A DNA stretch of 64,000 nucleotides from assembly GCA_001310455.1 (NCBI GenBank), contig BAXG01000019.1, positions 29,708 to 93,707 of the forward strand. Direction: 5' to 3'. How positions within the stretch are numbered: the stretch's first letter is position 1; every line of letters begins with the position of its first letter. The translations under genes were made by a program, and so were the position numbers. Below are positions 46,452 to 56,679 of this stretch, in pieces. The notes under the pieces were generated by a model. That model saw only the letters and a program-made list of their open reading frames with translations, was not told where the DNA came from and searched no databases. The DNA is from Photobacterium sp. JCM 19050 (lineage in GTDB: Bacteria; Pseudomonadota; Gammaproteobacteria; Enterobacterales; Vibrionaceae).

Positions 46452-47458
46452 ATGAAACGCGACCTGGCTATGGCATTTTCCCGCGTCACGGAAGGTGCAG
46501 CGCTGGCTGGCCACAAGTGGCTTGGCCGTGGTGACAAAAACGCAGCCGACGGCGCTGCGGTAGAAGTCATGCGTGCCCTGCTGAATCAGACAGAAATCGC
46601 CGGTGAAATTGTCATCGGTGAAGGTGAAATTGACGATGCCCCTATGCTGTTTATCGGTGAAGAAGTGGGCATGGGTGGCGATGCGGTAGATATCGCTGTC
46701 GACCCGATTGAAGGCACCCGTATGACCGCCATGGGTCAGTCCAATGCTCTGTCTGTGCTCGCTGCTGGAGAGAAAGGCAGTTTCCTCAAAGCACCGGACA
46801 TGTACATGGAAAAGCTGGTTGTCGGACAAGACGCCAAAGGCGTTATTGATATCGACAAACCGCTGCGTGACAACCTGAACGCCATCGCTGACGCACTGGG
46901 TAAGCCGCTGGATCAACTGGTCGTTACCACGCTGGCAAAACCTCGCCACGACAACACCATCCGCGAAATGCAGGAATTGGGCGTGAAGGTGTTCGCCATC
47001 CCTGACGGAGATGTTGCCGCCTCCATCCTCACTTGTATGCCAGACAGTGAAGTTGATGTGATGTACGGTATTGGCGGTGCGCCGGAGGGCGTGGTTTCTG
47101 CAGCAGTCATCCGCGCATTGGGTGGCGACATGAACGGCCGTTTGCTGCCTCGCCATGAAGTCAAAGGCGACAGCGAGGAAAACCGCCGCTTCGGAGAAAT
47201 GGAAATCGCGCGCTGTGCTGAAATGGGTATCGAACCGGGCAAAAAATTGCGCATGGAAGACATGGCGCGCAGCGACAACGTGATTTTTTCAGCAACCGGT
47301 ATCACCAAAGGCGACCTGCTCAACGGCATCAGCCGTAAGGGCAACATTGCCACCACAGAAACCCTGCTGATCCGCGGAAAATGCCGCACCATCCGCCGTA
47401 TTTCCTCTATCCATTATCTCGACCGCAAGGATGACGCCGTAAAAGGCACATTCTGTAA
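46452..47458 (+). CDS. glpX: Class II fructose-1,6-bisphosphatase GlpX (frameshifted at 3' end)
   Basis: Gluconeogenic phosphatase. MKRDLAMAFSRVTEGAALAG, the metal-binding GEGEIDDAPML and DPIEGT, and YGIGGAPEGVVSAA are family motifs. Near 47444 the frame shifts: one added base gives DAVKRHIL and a stop at 47458, the usual family end. Without it the reading runs to 47618 through the terminator, which cannot be real. About 335 residues. glpF-glpK-glpX order as in E. coli. Confidence 0.94.
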
Positions 47459-47460
47459 TC

Positions 47461-47499
47461 AGTCAGGCCGGTCCCTTCCCCCTGACCGGCCTGACTTTT
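47461..47499 (+). terminator. Terminator after glpX
   Basis: Perfect 13-bp stem AGTCAGGCCGGTC/GACCGGCCTGACT with a 10-base loop and T4; it starts 3 bases after the repaired glpX stop. Confidence 0.92.
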
Positions 47500-47617
47500 G
47501 TTGGCTTTTCCCTCCTGGCACCCCGGTTTTTTCCTATATTTTTCCGGACTTTCCCGTCACATATGCGACATATGCCCTATATTTAGATCGTTTGCACAAC
47601 AAACGAGGCGCATATTA

Positions 47618-48795
47618 ATGAGATCCCGTCATAGACCCACATTTCCTGCCGCCCTCGCACTGGTTGCGGCAATGTGCTTTTCCTTCGGCACCACCGCGCA
47701 GGCTGAGGTGATCAAAATCGGTATGTCGACAGCGTTGGCCGGCCCGGCAAAAGGGCTGGGGAAAAACGTCAAAGCCGGCGTTGAAAGCTACTTTCAGATG
47801 ATCAACGAACGGGGTGGCGTGAACGGACACACCCTTGAACTGATTGCCCTGAATGACGGTTATGAGCCTGACCGAGCGGCAAAAAATATGCGCAAACTGA
47901 TTGAAGAGGAAGAGGTCTCAGCCGTCATTGGCAACGTGGGTACACCTACAGCCGTGGTTACCGTTCCGCTCGCCAACCAGTTAAAGACACCTCTGGTGGG
48001 CGCCATTACCGGTGCCGGGCTTTTGCGCAACTCCCCACCCGACCGTTATGTCATCAACTACCGCGCAAGTTATGCCCAGGAAACCGCAGCAATGATTGAC
48101 GGCCTGCTGAAAAGTGGAATCAAACCGGAAGAAATTGCCTTTTTTACCCAGAAGGACGGTTATGGCAAAGCGGGTTACGACGGGGCGGTGAAAGCGCTGA
48201 AAGCCAGAGGCTTCAATAAAACAGAGTTCCTGGCACATGGCCGGTACCTTCGAAACACCTCCCGGGTAGAGAAAGGGCTGGCGACCATTATGAAAGCCGA
48301 CATCAAGCCCAAGGCCATCATCATGGTGGGTGCGTACAAGCCCTGTGCAAAGTTTATCAAACTGGCAAAAAAGAAGCTGCCGGATGCCTTGTACCTCAAC
48401 GTGTCTTTCGTGGGCAGCATTCCGCTTTTGAAAGAACTGGGCAAACAATCTGAAGGGGTCATCGTCACTCAGGTTGTTCCCCACTATCAGTCTGATCTGC
48501 CGGGCGTTCGGGAATACCGAAGTGCCTTTGCAAAATACAGCCGGGGTAAGCCGGAGAGTTTTCTCTCCCTTGAAGCTTTCTTGCCGCGAAAATTTTGGTG
48601 ATGGGCATTGAAAAAGCCGGCCGTTCAGTCGATTCAGAAAGCATTGTAGACGGCCTCAACGCTCTTAATGTTTTTGATCTCGGCATCGATACGTCTCTGC
48701 GAATCACCCCGAGCATCCATCAGGCCAGCAATCAGGTTTGGCCAACCCGGATCCAAAATGGCGAGTACGTCACCTTGGATTGGGATTCTTTATAG
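47618..48795 (+). CDS. ABC-type branched-chain amino acid/amide substrate-binding protein (frameshifted)
   Basis: Periplasmic-binding protein of the Peripla_BP_6 (Leu/Ile/Val) type. The N-terminus is a signal peptide (basic start, hydrophobic core, cleavage near TAQA). Then IKIGMSTALAGPAKGLGKNV, GVNGHTLELIALNDGYEP, NVGTPTAVVTVPLANQ and PDRYVINYRASYAQETAAM are typical of ligand-binding folds in this family. One break near 48575 is repaired by a G, joining SLEGFLAAKILVMGIEKAGR. About 392 residues. No permease or ATPase gene is nearby, so it is an orphan binding protein that may feed a distant transporter or a sensor. The ligand is unknown. Confidence 0.78.
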
Positions 48796-48945
48796 GCTTT
48801 GAAGGGACGGGGTTCTCCCGTCATCTCGGAGCGTTTACTGCCATAAAGCGGAGTGATATCGTCGACCCAACAGTTAGTAAAGCAGTTGCTTTATATACTT
48901 CAATCACGACATAATGGTCACAACATCGACTGACGCCAGGTGATC

Positions 48946-49563
48946 ATGAAGACCATCGATATCATTTTGCAACGTATCAAACGCGACGGCGCTGTCACTG
49001 CCAAGGTTCTCGCAGATGACCTTGGAATGACCACCATGGGCATCCGTCAGCACCTCCAGAGCCTGGAGGATTCCGGTTTGGTTGAATTCAGTGATATCCG
49101 CGTCAAGGTCGGTCGCCCTACCCGGCACTGGAGTCTGACGACGGAAGGACACAACCATTTTGCCGATCGTCATGGCGATCTGAGCATCACACTTATCGAA
49201 TCGGTAGAAGAACTATTCGGCCAGGAAGGCATAGAAAAAGTCGTGAGCCGGCGGGAAGAGATTACACTGAATCTATACCAGTCAGAATTCCACGACTGCA
49301 CCGGGCTTGAGGAAAAACTCAATCGCCTGGTGTTCCTGCGAGAGCGGGAAGGTTACATGGCAGAACTGAACCGGGAAGGTGACACCTACATATTGGTGGA
49401 GAACCACTGCCCCATCTGCCACGCAGCAAAACGTTGCGAAACGCTTTGCCACTCGGAACTGCGACTTTTCCAACGTCTGTTGGAAAACGAGTGCCGGGTG
49501 GAACGGGACGAGCACATTATAAAAGGTCAGCGCCGCTGCACTTATCGCTTCGTCCCTCATTAA
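48946..49563 (+). CDS. HTH transcriptional regulator with C-terminal cysteine motif
   Basis: Regulator of 205 residues, intact. The N-terminal winged helix reads MKTIDIILQRIKRDGAVTAK, VLADDLGMTTMGIRQHLQSL, then VKVGRPTRHW. The C-terminal part (about 155-200) has clustered cysteines CPICHAAKRCETLC and two further Cys (ECRVERD, RRCTYR), as in SufR-like iron-sulfur regulators. It is followed 14 bases later by fpr, so redox or iron sensing with fpr as a target is a reasonable inference. I know no named E. coli equivalent. Start at 48946 is preferred over an in-frame GTG at 48940. Confidence 0.75.
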   Translation: MKTIDIILQRIKRDGAVTAKVLADDLGMTTMGIRQHLQSLEDSGLVEFSDIRVKVGRPTRHWSLTTEGHNHFADRHGDLSITLIESVEELFGQEGIEKVVSRREEITLNLYQSEFHDCTGLEEKLNRLVFLREREGYMAELNREGDTYILVENHCPICHAAKRCETLCHSELRLFQRLLENECRVERDEHIIKGQRRCTYRFVPH

Positions 49564-49577
49564 CCCAAGGAGGACAT

Positions 49578-50320
49578 ATGGCAAACTGGGTACACGCAGA
49601 AGTCATCGAAAACCGACACTGGAACAAAGACTTGTTCAGTTTGGTGTTGGAAGCGGATGTTGCGCCGTTTACTGCCGGTCAATTTACCAAGTTGGCAATG
49701 GAAATCGACGGCAATATCATCCAGCGCGCCTATTCCTACGTAAATTCGCCGGGCAGCAAGTATATTGAAATTTACGCCACCCGGGTTGCGGACGGGCAAC
49801 TTTCCCCCCGCCTCCACGCTCTGGAGAAAGGCGATAAGTTAATGATCACCAAGGATGCTGCCGGTTACTTCGTGCTCGATGAAATCCCCGAAGGAGAACA
49901 TCTGTGGATGATGGCGACAGGTACGGCACTTGGCCCTTACCTGTCGATACTTGGTGAAGACGACGTCTGGCAGCGTTTTCGCAAGGTAGTACTGGTACAT
50001 GCTGTTCGGTTTGCCGCTGATCTCAGTTACCAGGCTGAAATCAAAGCACTTAAGAAACTTCATCCCGACCGACTGATAGTGCAGAATTTTGTCAGCCGGG
50101 AACCTCACAGCAATGCCCTGTCAGGTCGGATAACCCACTCCCTTGCTGATGGCACACTCGAACGTATGACAGGCCTGAAACTGTCACCGGAACAAAGCCA
50201 GGTGATGCTTTGTGGTAACCCGGAGATGGTGAAAGAAGTGCGGAGCCTGCTTAACGAAAAAGGGCTGGAAAAAACCTGCGAAGAAAGCCCGGACATATCA
50301 CCACAGAACACTACTGGTAA
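49578..50320 (+). CDS. fpr: Ferredoxin/flavodoxin-NADP+ reductase (frameshifted at 3' end)
   Basis: FAD enzyme that passes electrons between NADPH and ferredoxin or flavodoxin. AAGGAGG seven bases upstream supports ATG at 49578 (MANWVHAEVIENRHWNKDLF). The FAD site RAYSYVNSPG and the NADP site MMATGTALGPYLSIL are clear. Near 50273 one extra A in an A-run gives NLRRKPGHITTEHYW and a stop at 50320, matching the family C-terminus; otherwise the frame runs on to 50360. About 247 residues. In E. coli fpr also neighbours glpX. Confidence 0.93.
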
Positions 50321-50377
50321 CATGGAAAATGAGAAAGCCCTCTCGCTTTCTCATAAATAAGACAACAAAACGGTCAA

Positions 50378-50424
50378 AAAAACATCACCCCGGAAACAGC
50401 AAGTTAGCTTTTCCGGGGTGTTTG
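50378..50424 (+). terminator. Terminator after fpr
   Basis: CCCCGGAAA/TTTCCGGGG stem, extended by A/T pairs, T-rich 3' side; about 60 bases after the repaired fpr stop. Confidence 0.82.
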
Positions 50425-50605
50425 ATTACCCCTCTCGTCTCACTCGTGAGACATCACCCCCGTTGTACTCACCTTTTTGCACTTTATATTGGAAGCGCAG
50501 TACCGCTTCAGGTTGCACTGCCAACTGACAGCTAAACGAACGTGTCAGCAGCAGAGTAAGAAACTATAGCGGTGACGTTTACCAACGCGACAAAGGAGAG
50601 TTGCG

Positions 50606-50934
50606 ATGACAACATTACCTTCATTTGACGAGCTGAAGCGCCTGGCAGAAACTGATCCGCTCCAACTGGAAGCGTTACGCATGTCTTTGAGCGAGTCAGT
50701 CATTAACGAAGCACCAGAAGACAATCGCCCTCAGCTCCGGGCAATGATGAGCCATATCAACCGCGTGATTGCCCATGGAAAGAACCCCAATCACGTCAAT
50801 GCCATGCTAATGCGAGATCTGATGCGTCAGTTTGGCCGTTTCCAGAAATCCCTCACCAGCCTGACGAATTGGAAGAGAAAAATGCAAAAGTGCTTTCCTT
50901 CCCACCTTCCGAGCGTGAACCGGATTGGCGATAA
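50606..50934 (+). CDS. DUF3135 family protein (frameshifted)
   Basis: About 109 residues after repair. MTTLPSFDELKRLAETDPLQ, LEALRMSLSESVINEAPEDN and a basic helical middle resemble DUF3135, a vibrio family of unknown function, as I recall it. The reading breaks near 50862; one extra G gives LDELEEKNAKVLSFPPSERE and a stop at 50934. GAGAG upstream serves as ribosome site. It lies just before the DOPA-dioxygenase-family gene and may share its transcript. Confidence 0.65.
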
Positions 50935-51059
50935 ATATTATATTTCCGAGAGGCTTTTCATACCGGTGACCGGGTTGCCGGTGTGGCGTTTTCACGCAGG
51001 CCTCTTCTTCAGGAAATTCGAACGAATCCGCCACATCTCCCCGCTTATTCCGGAAATTT

Positions 51060-51350
51060 CCTCCTGATACGACACAGCGCAACAAAGCGGAAGGTTTGAG
51101 GCAACAGATCAACAAAGAGCGTCTTGATATCCGGACGTTTGAGCTGGTGCCCTATCCCGTTGGTCCCCAAAAACTTGCCGATGTTTCAGGTGAACTTCAG
51201 TGATTGGGCATTTGTAGACTGGTTGGACGCCAACCGGGGCGACCTGTCTGTCCTGATACACCTTCAACGGGTGACCATGTAAAAGACCACACCGAACTCA
51301 GTCACTGGCTCGGTGAGGTCATTGGCATTAACGAAGGCTTTTTTAACTAA
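51060..51350 (+). pseudogene. DOPA 4,5-dioxygenase family protein, multiply frameshifted, start unresolved
   Basis: Reading across frames gives PPDTTQRNKAEGLRQQIN, KERLDIRTFELVPYPVGP, then KNLPMFQVNFSDWAFVDWL, DANRGDLSVLIHPSTGDHVK and DHTELSHWLGEVIGINEGFF to the stop at 51350. The PMFQV, LSVLIHP and DHT-WLGE motifs are those of the small DOPA dioxygenase family (extradiol ring cleavage). At least two breaks are needed, near 51165 and 51265, and the N-terminus upstream of 51060 could not be placed in one frame; no convincing start codon was found. Given the error pattern elsewhere it may be an intact gene with base-call losses. It converges on the isomerase gene with one base between. Confidence 0.6.
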
Positions 51351-51351
51351 A

Positions 51352-51705
51352 TCAGAGATCGTTGGTGTGTTTACTGAATGCTTGCGTATCCATATCCCGG
51401 ATATCGACGGTCATACTGAATACGGCCGGGCAATGGGCCACCAGCACCGCAAGCAAGGCTTCACTGAGCTGTTTTTTCTGCTCTGCACTCCGGCCTGCCA
51501 GTATTCCGGCTTCAACATGCACAAAGGTTGAGTGGTTCTCACGCTCACCGATAAGCCAGGTGTGGCAAGGATAAGCACGGGTTTTCACAGCATCCGGTGA
51601 GAACAGGCCGGTATTGAGCGCAGCCCGGTGTAAATCTTCGACAAGTCCGCCTACATTAACCCGTTCTGCAACCGGATCAGCATATTCCACAATGATATTA
51701 GGCAT
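51352..51705 (-). CDS. 5-carboxymethyl-2-hydroxymuconate isomerase-like protein
   Basis: 117-residue member of the CHMI (HpaF-like) branch of the tautomerase superfamily. MPNIIVEYADPVAERVNVGG has the N-terminal catalytic Pro after Met. The TFVHVEAGILAGRSAEQKKQ stretch, with GRS, is characteristic. The frame is intact. In homoprotocatechuate degradation CHMI isomerises a ring-cleaved muconate, but no other hpa genes are here, so the substrate is unknown. Convergent with the dioxygenase-family gene. Confidence 0.82.
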   Translation of the reverse strand: MPNIIVEYADPVAERVNVGGLVEDLHRAALNTGLFSPDAVKTRAYPCHTWLIGERENHSTFVHVEAGILAGRSAEQKKQLSEALLAVLVAHCPAVFSMTVDIRDMDTQAFSKHTNDL

Positions 51706-51997
51706 GGCGTATTCCTTCGCAACAGGCCGGGAAACAGGATGTTACCCGCATCCTTCATTTCGCTAACATAGCGTTTTTATTCATTTTGTTCATCCTGAAA
51801 GCGACGGGAACAGGCACCGGATCACGCCTTTGAATGAATGATTATTTTAACTATCTGCTTTTGTACCCTTCACATTTGCTCTCAAAACGAGTACAAACGG
51901 TGACATTCATGATTTTGGACAGGAAACACCGGCAGGCGAGCTGCTATCTTTTCTGTCGGATTTTTTATTTCATTGGACTGAGTTTGGAGGAAAACCT

Positions 51998-52768
51998 ATG
52001 CGCCGTCCTGTGGTTATGGGTAACTGGAAACTTAACGGTAGCAAGGCAATGGTTTCAGATCTGATCAAGGGTCTGGACGCTGAGCTGAATGGTGTTGAAG
52101 GCGTTGACGTAGTTATCGCGCCACCTGTGATGTATGCAGATCTGGCAGAACAACTGCTGGGCAAAGCAACTAACAAGATCTTCCTGGGCACCCAGAACGT
52201 TGACGTAAACGCCAGCGGCGCTTACACCGGCGATATCTCTCCAGAAATGCTGAAGGATTTCGGCGTAACTCACGTGATCATCGGTCACTCTGAGCGTCGT
52301 GAATACCACAACGAATCAGACGAGTTTGTTGCTAAGAAATTCGGCTTCCTGAAAGAAAACGGCCTGATCCCAGTATTCTGCATCGGTGAAACCGAAGCGC
52401 AGAACGAAGCTGGCGAAACCAAAGCTGTATGTTCACGTCAAATCGACGCAGTGATCAACATGCACGGTATCGAAGCGCTGGAAGGCGCGATCATCGCTTA
52501 CGAACCAATCTGGGCGATCGGTACTGGTAAAGCTGCGACTGCACAACAGGCACAAGATATCCACGCGGCTATCCGTGCACACCTGGCTTCTTACAGCGAA
52601 GAAGTTGCCAAGAAAGTTGTTATCCAGTACGGCGGTTCTGTTAAAGCTGAAAACGCTGCAGAACTGTTCGCGATGGAAGACATCGACGGCGCGCTGGTTG
52701 GCGGTGCTGCCCTGCAAGCTGCAGGTTTTGCTGCTATCGCTAAAGCGGCAGCTGCTGCAAAAGCGTAA
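51998..52768 (+). CDS. tpiA: Triosephosphate isomerase
   Basis: Interconverts dihydroxyacetone phosphate and glyceraldehyde 3-phosphate. The 256-residue frame is intact: catalytic Lys in VMGNWKLNG, His in [12 protein letters not shown], Glu in [20 protein letters not shown], and phosphate-binding [19 protein letters not shown] upstream is a strong ribosome site. Codon choice (GTT, GCT, CTG, GAA) suits high expression. Close to fpr and glp genes, as in E. coli. Confidence 0.97.
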   Translation: MRRPVVMGNWKLNGSKAMVSDLIKGLDAELNGVEGVDVVIAPPVMYADLAEQLLGKATNKIFLGTQNVDVNASGAYTGDISPEMLKDFGVTHVIIGHSERREYHNESDEFVAKKFGFLKENGLIPVFCIGETEAQNEAGETKAVCSRQIDAVINMHGIEALEGAIIAYEPIWAIGTGKAATAQQAQDIHAAIRAHLASYSEEVAKKVVIQYGGSVKAENAAELFAMEDIDGALVGGAALQAAGFAAIAKAAAAAKA

Positions 52769-52784
52769 TCCGTATCCGGATGAG

Positions 52785-52811
52785 AAAAGGGAGCCTCGGC
52801 TCCCTTTTTTG
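52785..52811. terminator. Bidirectional terminator between tpiA and trmL
   Basis: GGGAGC/GCTCCC stem, short loop, A4 left and T6 right, between convergent genes. Confidence 0.85.
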
Positions 52812-52843
52812 TACTTAAATTTCTGGCGCGATACCTGTTGGTA

Positions 52844-53308
52844 TTAAACCGCACCTTCAAACCCGAGCTGGCGCCAGGCTTCGTAAGCAATGATTGAAGC
52901 TGCGTTTGACAGGTTCAGGCTGCGGCTGGTTTTCTGCATCGGGATTCGCAGGCGCTGGTTTACCGGCAGGCTTTCGATAACCGCAAGCGGCAGGCCGCGA
53001 GTTTCCGGGCCGAACATCAGGATATCTCCCTTCTCAAACTGCGCATCCGTATGGTATCCGGTCGCTTTTGTCGTGCAGGCAAAAATACGGCGCCCATCCA
53101 CAAAAGCCAGAAAATCCTCATAGCTTTTGTGTCGGGTAACCAGTGCCAGATCATGGTAGTCAAGGCCGGCGCGGCGAACCTTTTTCTCTTCCAGATCAAA
53201 CCCCAATGGCTCTATTAGGTGCAGCTTGGCACCGGTGTTGGCACACAGTCGGATTATATTACCGGTATTTGGGGCAATCTCCGGTTCATACAGGGCGATA
53301 TCAAACAT
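52844..53308 (-). CDS. trmL: tRNA (cytidine/uridine-34-2'-O)-methyltransferase TrmL
   Basis: SPOUT methyltransferase modifying the wobble base of tRNA-Leu. The 154-residue frame is intact: [37 protein letters not shown], the AdoMet-binding [11 protein letters not shown], and the knot [20 protein letters not shown]. Convergent with tpiA. Confidence 0.95.
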   Translation of the reverse strand: MFDIALYEPEIAPNTGNIIRLCANTGAKLHLIEPLGFDLEEKKVRRAGLDYHDLALVTRHKSYEDFLAFVDGRRIFACTTKATGYHTDAQFEKGDILMFGPETRGLPLAVIESLPVNQRLRIPMQKTSRSLNLSNAASIIAYEAWRQLGFEGAV

Positions 53309-53395
53309 TTACGCGGTATCCAAATTCACATTTGCGTTATTCTGACAACCCCTGCGCTGACAGGCAATTTCTAATTCCCCGACGAAATTTGAATG

Positions 53396-55063
53396 CTACG
53401 GTGTTCTCCCGACTGAAGCCTGCAGATTTTGGGCAATAGCATTCAGGCTTCCTGTTGCCTCCACCAAAAGCTCAACTTCGTGCATGCTCTCATCTGCCAT
53501 GTCCCTGACCTTATTCAGGTTGACGTTCACATCACCCACTACACCACTTTGCTCTTCTGCTGCCTGGGCAACCCGACGGTTCATATCTGTCACCTGCCCG
53601 ATAGCATTTCCTGCCTGAGCCAGGTATGTCGAAGACTGACGGGACAACTCAATGGTCCGGTCACCCATTTGACAGCTTTTTCGGATGGTCTCTACTGCAT
53701 CATGGGTTGCATTGTTGAGCTGCTCAAACATGGTTTCGATTTCAGAGGTTGAATCATGGGTACGCTGCGCAAGGCTGCGTACTTCATCCGCCACCACAGC
53801 AAACCCCCGGCCTTCTTCACCTGCACGGGCAGCCTCGATCGCCGCGTTAAGGGCAAGGAGATTGGTCTGCTCTGCAATCCCCTTAATCACATCCAGCACT
53901 GACGAAATACTCCCGCTGTTTTTTTCCAGCTCTTCAAGGACCTTGCTGCTCTGCGTCAGTGTATCGATAAGGCCGTGAATCTGATTCATCGACTCCTCAT
54001 TGATACGCATACTCTCAGATGACTGACCGGATGCGCTTTCAGTGGCCTCCTGGGTTTTTGAAGAGTTACTGGCGACATCCTGCGCTGAGGACAGCATTTC
54101 GCTGAATGCCGTTACGATTTGGCTGATTTCCTGAGTTTGGGAGTGGGCATTGTGTTTGACTGCATGGGTGGACTTATCCAGTGCATCAGCCGCCTCAGAC
54201 ACTTCATTGGCGACCTTGGCAATCATGGCATTGGTACTTTTGCGGGTGCCTTCCATGTTTTTTTGCAATTCACCGATGATACCCGGCTCATCAACAATGC
54301 CTTCCCGGCTGAAATCTCCACCAGCCTGAATGGCAAGCGCCGCAGAAACTTTGTTCAAGCCCCGGTAGATTCTGGCGAGGATTATTTTGGACATGATCAC
54401 CGCAATAATGGTGGAAACCACGGCAGCAACTGCAACCAGCCATTCAAGCAGCCGAGCCTGTTTCTCGATGCCTATCACCGCCTCTTCGGTAAAAATTTCG
54501 ATATCGACCAGCAGTGACTCAACCAGCTTGGTAGTCCGCGCCGCTTCTGCACCCACGGTTTCATCCAGCACTTCAGCTTCGTGGTAATGTTTTCCCTCAA
54601 GCTCTGAAAACACCTCTTCGACATGAATCTGCCACAGCGTGTGCTGCTCAACAATGGTGTTGAGCTTCAGCAACGCCTCACTGAAGGCAACTTTCTCTTC
54701 CTCGGTAAAGGTGTCATCTATTGTGAGCTGAGCCCTTATATCTTTCCATTCATCGGCAATGCCTTTGCCAAGTGCGTGAAAATCCTCAACCTGTTGTCGG
54801 TATTTTTCTTCCGCATTTGGCTCTACACCTACTTCAAGGGCATATCGAAACGCTTTGTTGTATGCGATACGCTGCTCAAGTTGGTGTTCAGTTGCCTTAC
54901 TCAGCGCTGCGATAACCGGGATATCCCGGTGCGCGACACCCTTTATATGCACTTCAGTTGAAGCAAGCTGGGAAAAAACAAACGCGGCGACAATCAACTG
55001 AATGCCACAAACCAGGAACACAAACAGCATCAAACGCTGTTTGATGGTCATTGTGGATGACAT
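53396..55063 (-). CDS. Methyl-accepting chemotaxis protein
   Basis: Transmembrane chemoreceptor of about 555 residues, intact. The start at 55063 (AAGGAG upstream) gives [20 protein letters not shown] with TM1 at about 9-35. A periplasmic helical region of about 165 residues, 4-helix-bundle-like, is followed by TM2 ([19 protein letters not shown]), a HAMP-like segment and the signalling domain. The conserved hairpin tip reads [20 protein letters not shown] and [20 protein letters not shown]. No C-terminal CheR-binding pentapeptide (ends SVGRTP). The ligand is unknown; it is not in a chemotaxis cluster. Confidence 0.9.
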   Translation of the reverse strand: MSSTMTIKQRLMLFVFLVCGIQLIVAAFVFSQLASTEVHIKGVAHRDIPVIAALSKATEHQLEQRIAYNKAFRYALEVGVEPNAEEKYRQQVEDFHALGKGIADEWKDIRAQLTIDDTFTEEEKVAFSEALLKLNTIVEQHTLWQIHVEEVFSELEGKHYHEAEVLDETVGAEAARTTKLVESLLVDIEIFTEEAVIGIEKQARLLEWLVAVAAVVSTIIAVIMSKIILARIYRGLNKVSAALAIQAGGDFSREGIVDEPGIIGELQKNMEGTRKSTNAMIAKVANEVSEAADALDKSTHAVKHNAHSQTQEISQIVTAFSEMLSSAQDVASNSSKTQEATESASGQSSESMRINEESMNQIHGLIDTLTQSSKVLEELEKNSGSISSVLDVIKGIAEQTNLLALNAAIEAARAGEEGRGFAVVADEVRSLAQRTHDSTSEIETMFEQLNNATHDAVETIRKSCQMGDRTIELSRQSSTYLAQAGNAIGQVTDMNRRVAQAAEEQSGVVGDVNVNLNKVRDMADESMHEVELLVEATGSLNAIAQNLQASVGRTP

Positions 55064-55168
55064 AGGGGACTCACTCCTTTGCAACCGGGCTCATTTCGAA
55101 AGCCCATAGATTAAGGTTAGCAAGAGGATTGAAAATCACCCGAAATTTAGCGGAGTTACATTGAGTTG

Positions 55169-55255
55169 TACCAAAGGGATTCATTCACTGGTCGCTATAC
55201 CCAAACCACCTTAAGGTGGTTTGGGTATACAAGCAGGGAAATAGTCCCGTTGGTA
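55169..55255. mobile_element. Short palindromic MITE-like element between MCP gene and cpxA
   Basis: Terminal inverted repeats of about 22 bases: the left end begins TACCAAAGGGATTCATT and the right end, reverse complemented, begins TACCAACGGGACTATTT (about 17 of 22 match). The core is a perfect 34-base palindrome (55196-55229) built on ACCCAAACCACC/GGTGGTTTGGGT around TTAA. The right end touches the cpxA stop codon. Its ends resemble the element at 18416-18600. Confidence 0.65.
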
Positions 55256-56677
55256 TTATTTTCCCGGCATAATGTCGGTGAACGTGAGGGTGATGGTCAG
55301 ACCGCCATGTGTATTGTTAACCGCTAAGGCAGAACCATTGTGCTGGCGCATCGCACTGTCGGTAATCGCCAGCCCAAGGCCAGAGCCTCCGGTTTCACGA
55401 TCCCGTGCCGTCGATACCCGGTAAAATGGCCGGAAAATATCACCCAGCATTTCCTCCGGTACCCCTTCACCGTCATCACTGACAGTGACACGCAAAACCC
55501 GGCCTTCTACCTGAAAGCCCACATCAATCTGTGAATTTGCGTACTTAATGGCATTTCGAACCACATTTTCCAAAGCACTGCAAAGAAGCTGTCCATGCCC
55601 CTCAATATGCGCGGCCGGAAGGGGCTCCCTATTCAGCACTTTACCCAACTGCCCTGCTTCAAATTCTGCGTCATCCAGCAGGGTTTGCCACAGGTCGTCC
55701 AGCGTGTACACATCGCGCTCAGCATGGCTGTTAAGCTGCATACGGGAGAGCGACAACAGATCGGCAATCATCTGCTCCAACCGGTCAGCTTCCGTATCAA
55801 TCCGGCTGAGTTCTTTGCTTTCCCCCTGCTTGCGGATTGCAAGAGCATTCGCCATACGAAGGCGGGTCAGGGGTGATCTCAACTCGTGGGAGATATCAGA
55901 AAGCAGCCGTTGCTGGCCGGTGATCATGCTGTCCACCGCCCCAACCATCTGGTTGAAACTGGCACCAGCTTGCCGGAACTCACGGGGGCCTTTTTCCAGT
56001 GACGGGTCTATGGCAAATTCCCCTTTGCCCACGCGCTCTGCCGCCATCTGCAGCCTACGGGCCGGCCGGGTTACTGCCCATGCCAGCCAGAGCAGTAACG
56101 GGGTACTGACAAGCATGGTTGCCAGCAGCAACTGGACCGGGTTATCCAAAAGACGAATAAGAAATGGCGGCGGCTCACGCAGCCGTCTGCCAATATACAT
56201 CCAACCTTGCTCACTGCCATCGCTTATCACAAAAGGCCCGGCCATCTGCCAGGGGCCGTACTGCCGGGTCAACGGCTTTTCCGGGTTGTCAGATGAACTG
56301 GCAAAGTTGCGCACGAATTTGTCACTGTGCCTGCCGAGATCCAACACCACGCCATCGGTATCTGTGAAGTAGAGCTTAATACCCTTCATATGCTGGATTT
56401 TACGGTGGTCACGACTGAGCGCCCGAAGGCTGCTGATCATATCCCCCGGTTGCTTGGTCAGGGCTTTTGACACCCTCCCGGCAATCTCATTGAGCTCGGC
56501 CTTCATTCGCGGGTTGACCGGCTCATAGTTTCGCGGGTCCTGGTGCTGAACCACCAAAACAGAAATCATCACCAGCAACAGGGTGAACCAAAAAATCGCG
56601 AAGATTCGGGCTGTCAGGCTGCTGAACGGTAAGTACCGGGCGAGGTGTTTCCAAAAAGATTGGGATTGGGCAGCCAT
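55256..56677 (-). CDS. cpxA: Envelope-stress sensor histidine kinase CpxA
   Basis: Inner-membrane kinase/phosphatase. The 473-residue frame is intact: TM1 FAIFWFTLLLVMISVLVV (about 27-44), periplasmic sensor, TM2 QLLLATMLVSTPLLLWLAWA (about 184-203), HAMP, H-box SDISHELRSPLTRLRMANAL with the phospho-His, N-box ALENVVRNAIKYA, and G-boxes VSDDGEGVPEEM and ETGGSGLGLAI. The start is 2 bases after the cpxR stop. The stop codon abuts the MITE-like element, which may have replaced the original 3' end or terminator. Confidence 0.95.
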   Translation of the reverse strand: MAAQSQSFWKHLARYLPFSSLTARIFAIFWFTLLLVMISVLVVQHQDPRNYEPVNPRMKAELNEIAGRVSKALTKQPGDMISSLRALSRDHRKIQHMKGIKLYFTDTDGVVLDLGRHSDKFVRNFASSSDNPEKPLTRQYGPWQMAGPFVISDGSEQGWMYIGRRLREPPPFLIRLLDNPVQLLLATMLVSTPLLLWLAWAVTRPARRLQMAAERVGKGEFAIDPSLEKGPREFRQAGASFNQMVGAVDSMITGQQRLLSDISHELRSPLTRLRMANALAIRKQGESKELSRIDTEADRLEQMIADLLSLSRMQLNSHAERDVYTLDDLWQTLLDDAEFEAGQLGKVLNREPLPAAHIEGHGQLLCSALENVVRNAIKYANSQIDVGFQVEGRVLRVTVSDDGEGVPEEMLGDIFRPFYRVSTARDRETGGSGLGLAITDSAMRQHNGSALAVNNTHGGLTITLTFTDIMPGK

Positions 56678-56679
56678 GA

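Noticed and set aside
46452..47618. 388-residue GlpX with an extended C-terminus
   Set aside because: The extra residues are read through a perfect terminator after a one-base loss; the restored frame ends at 47458 as in the family.
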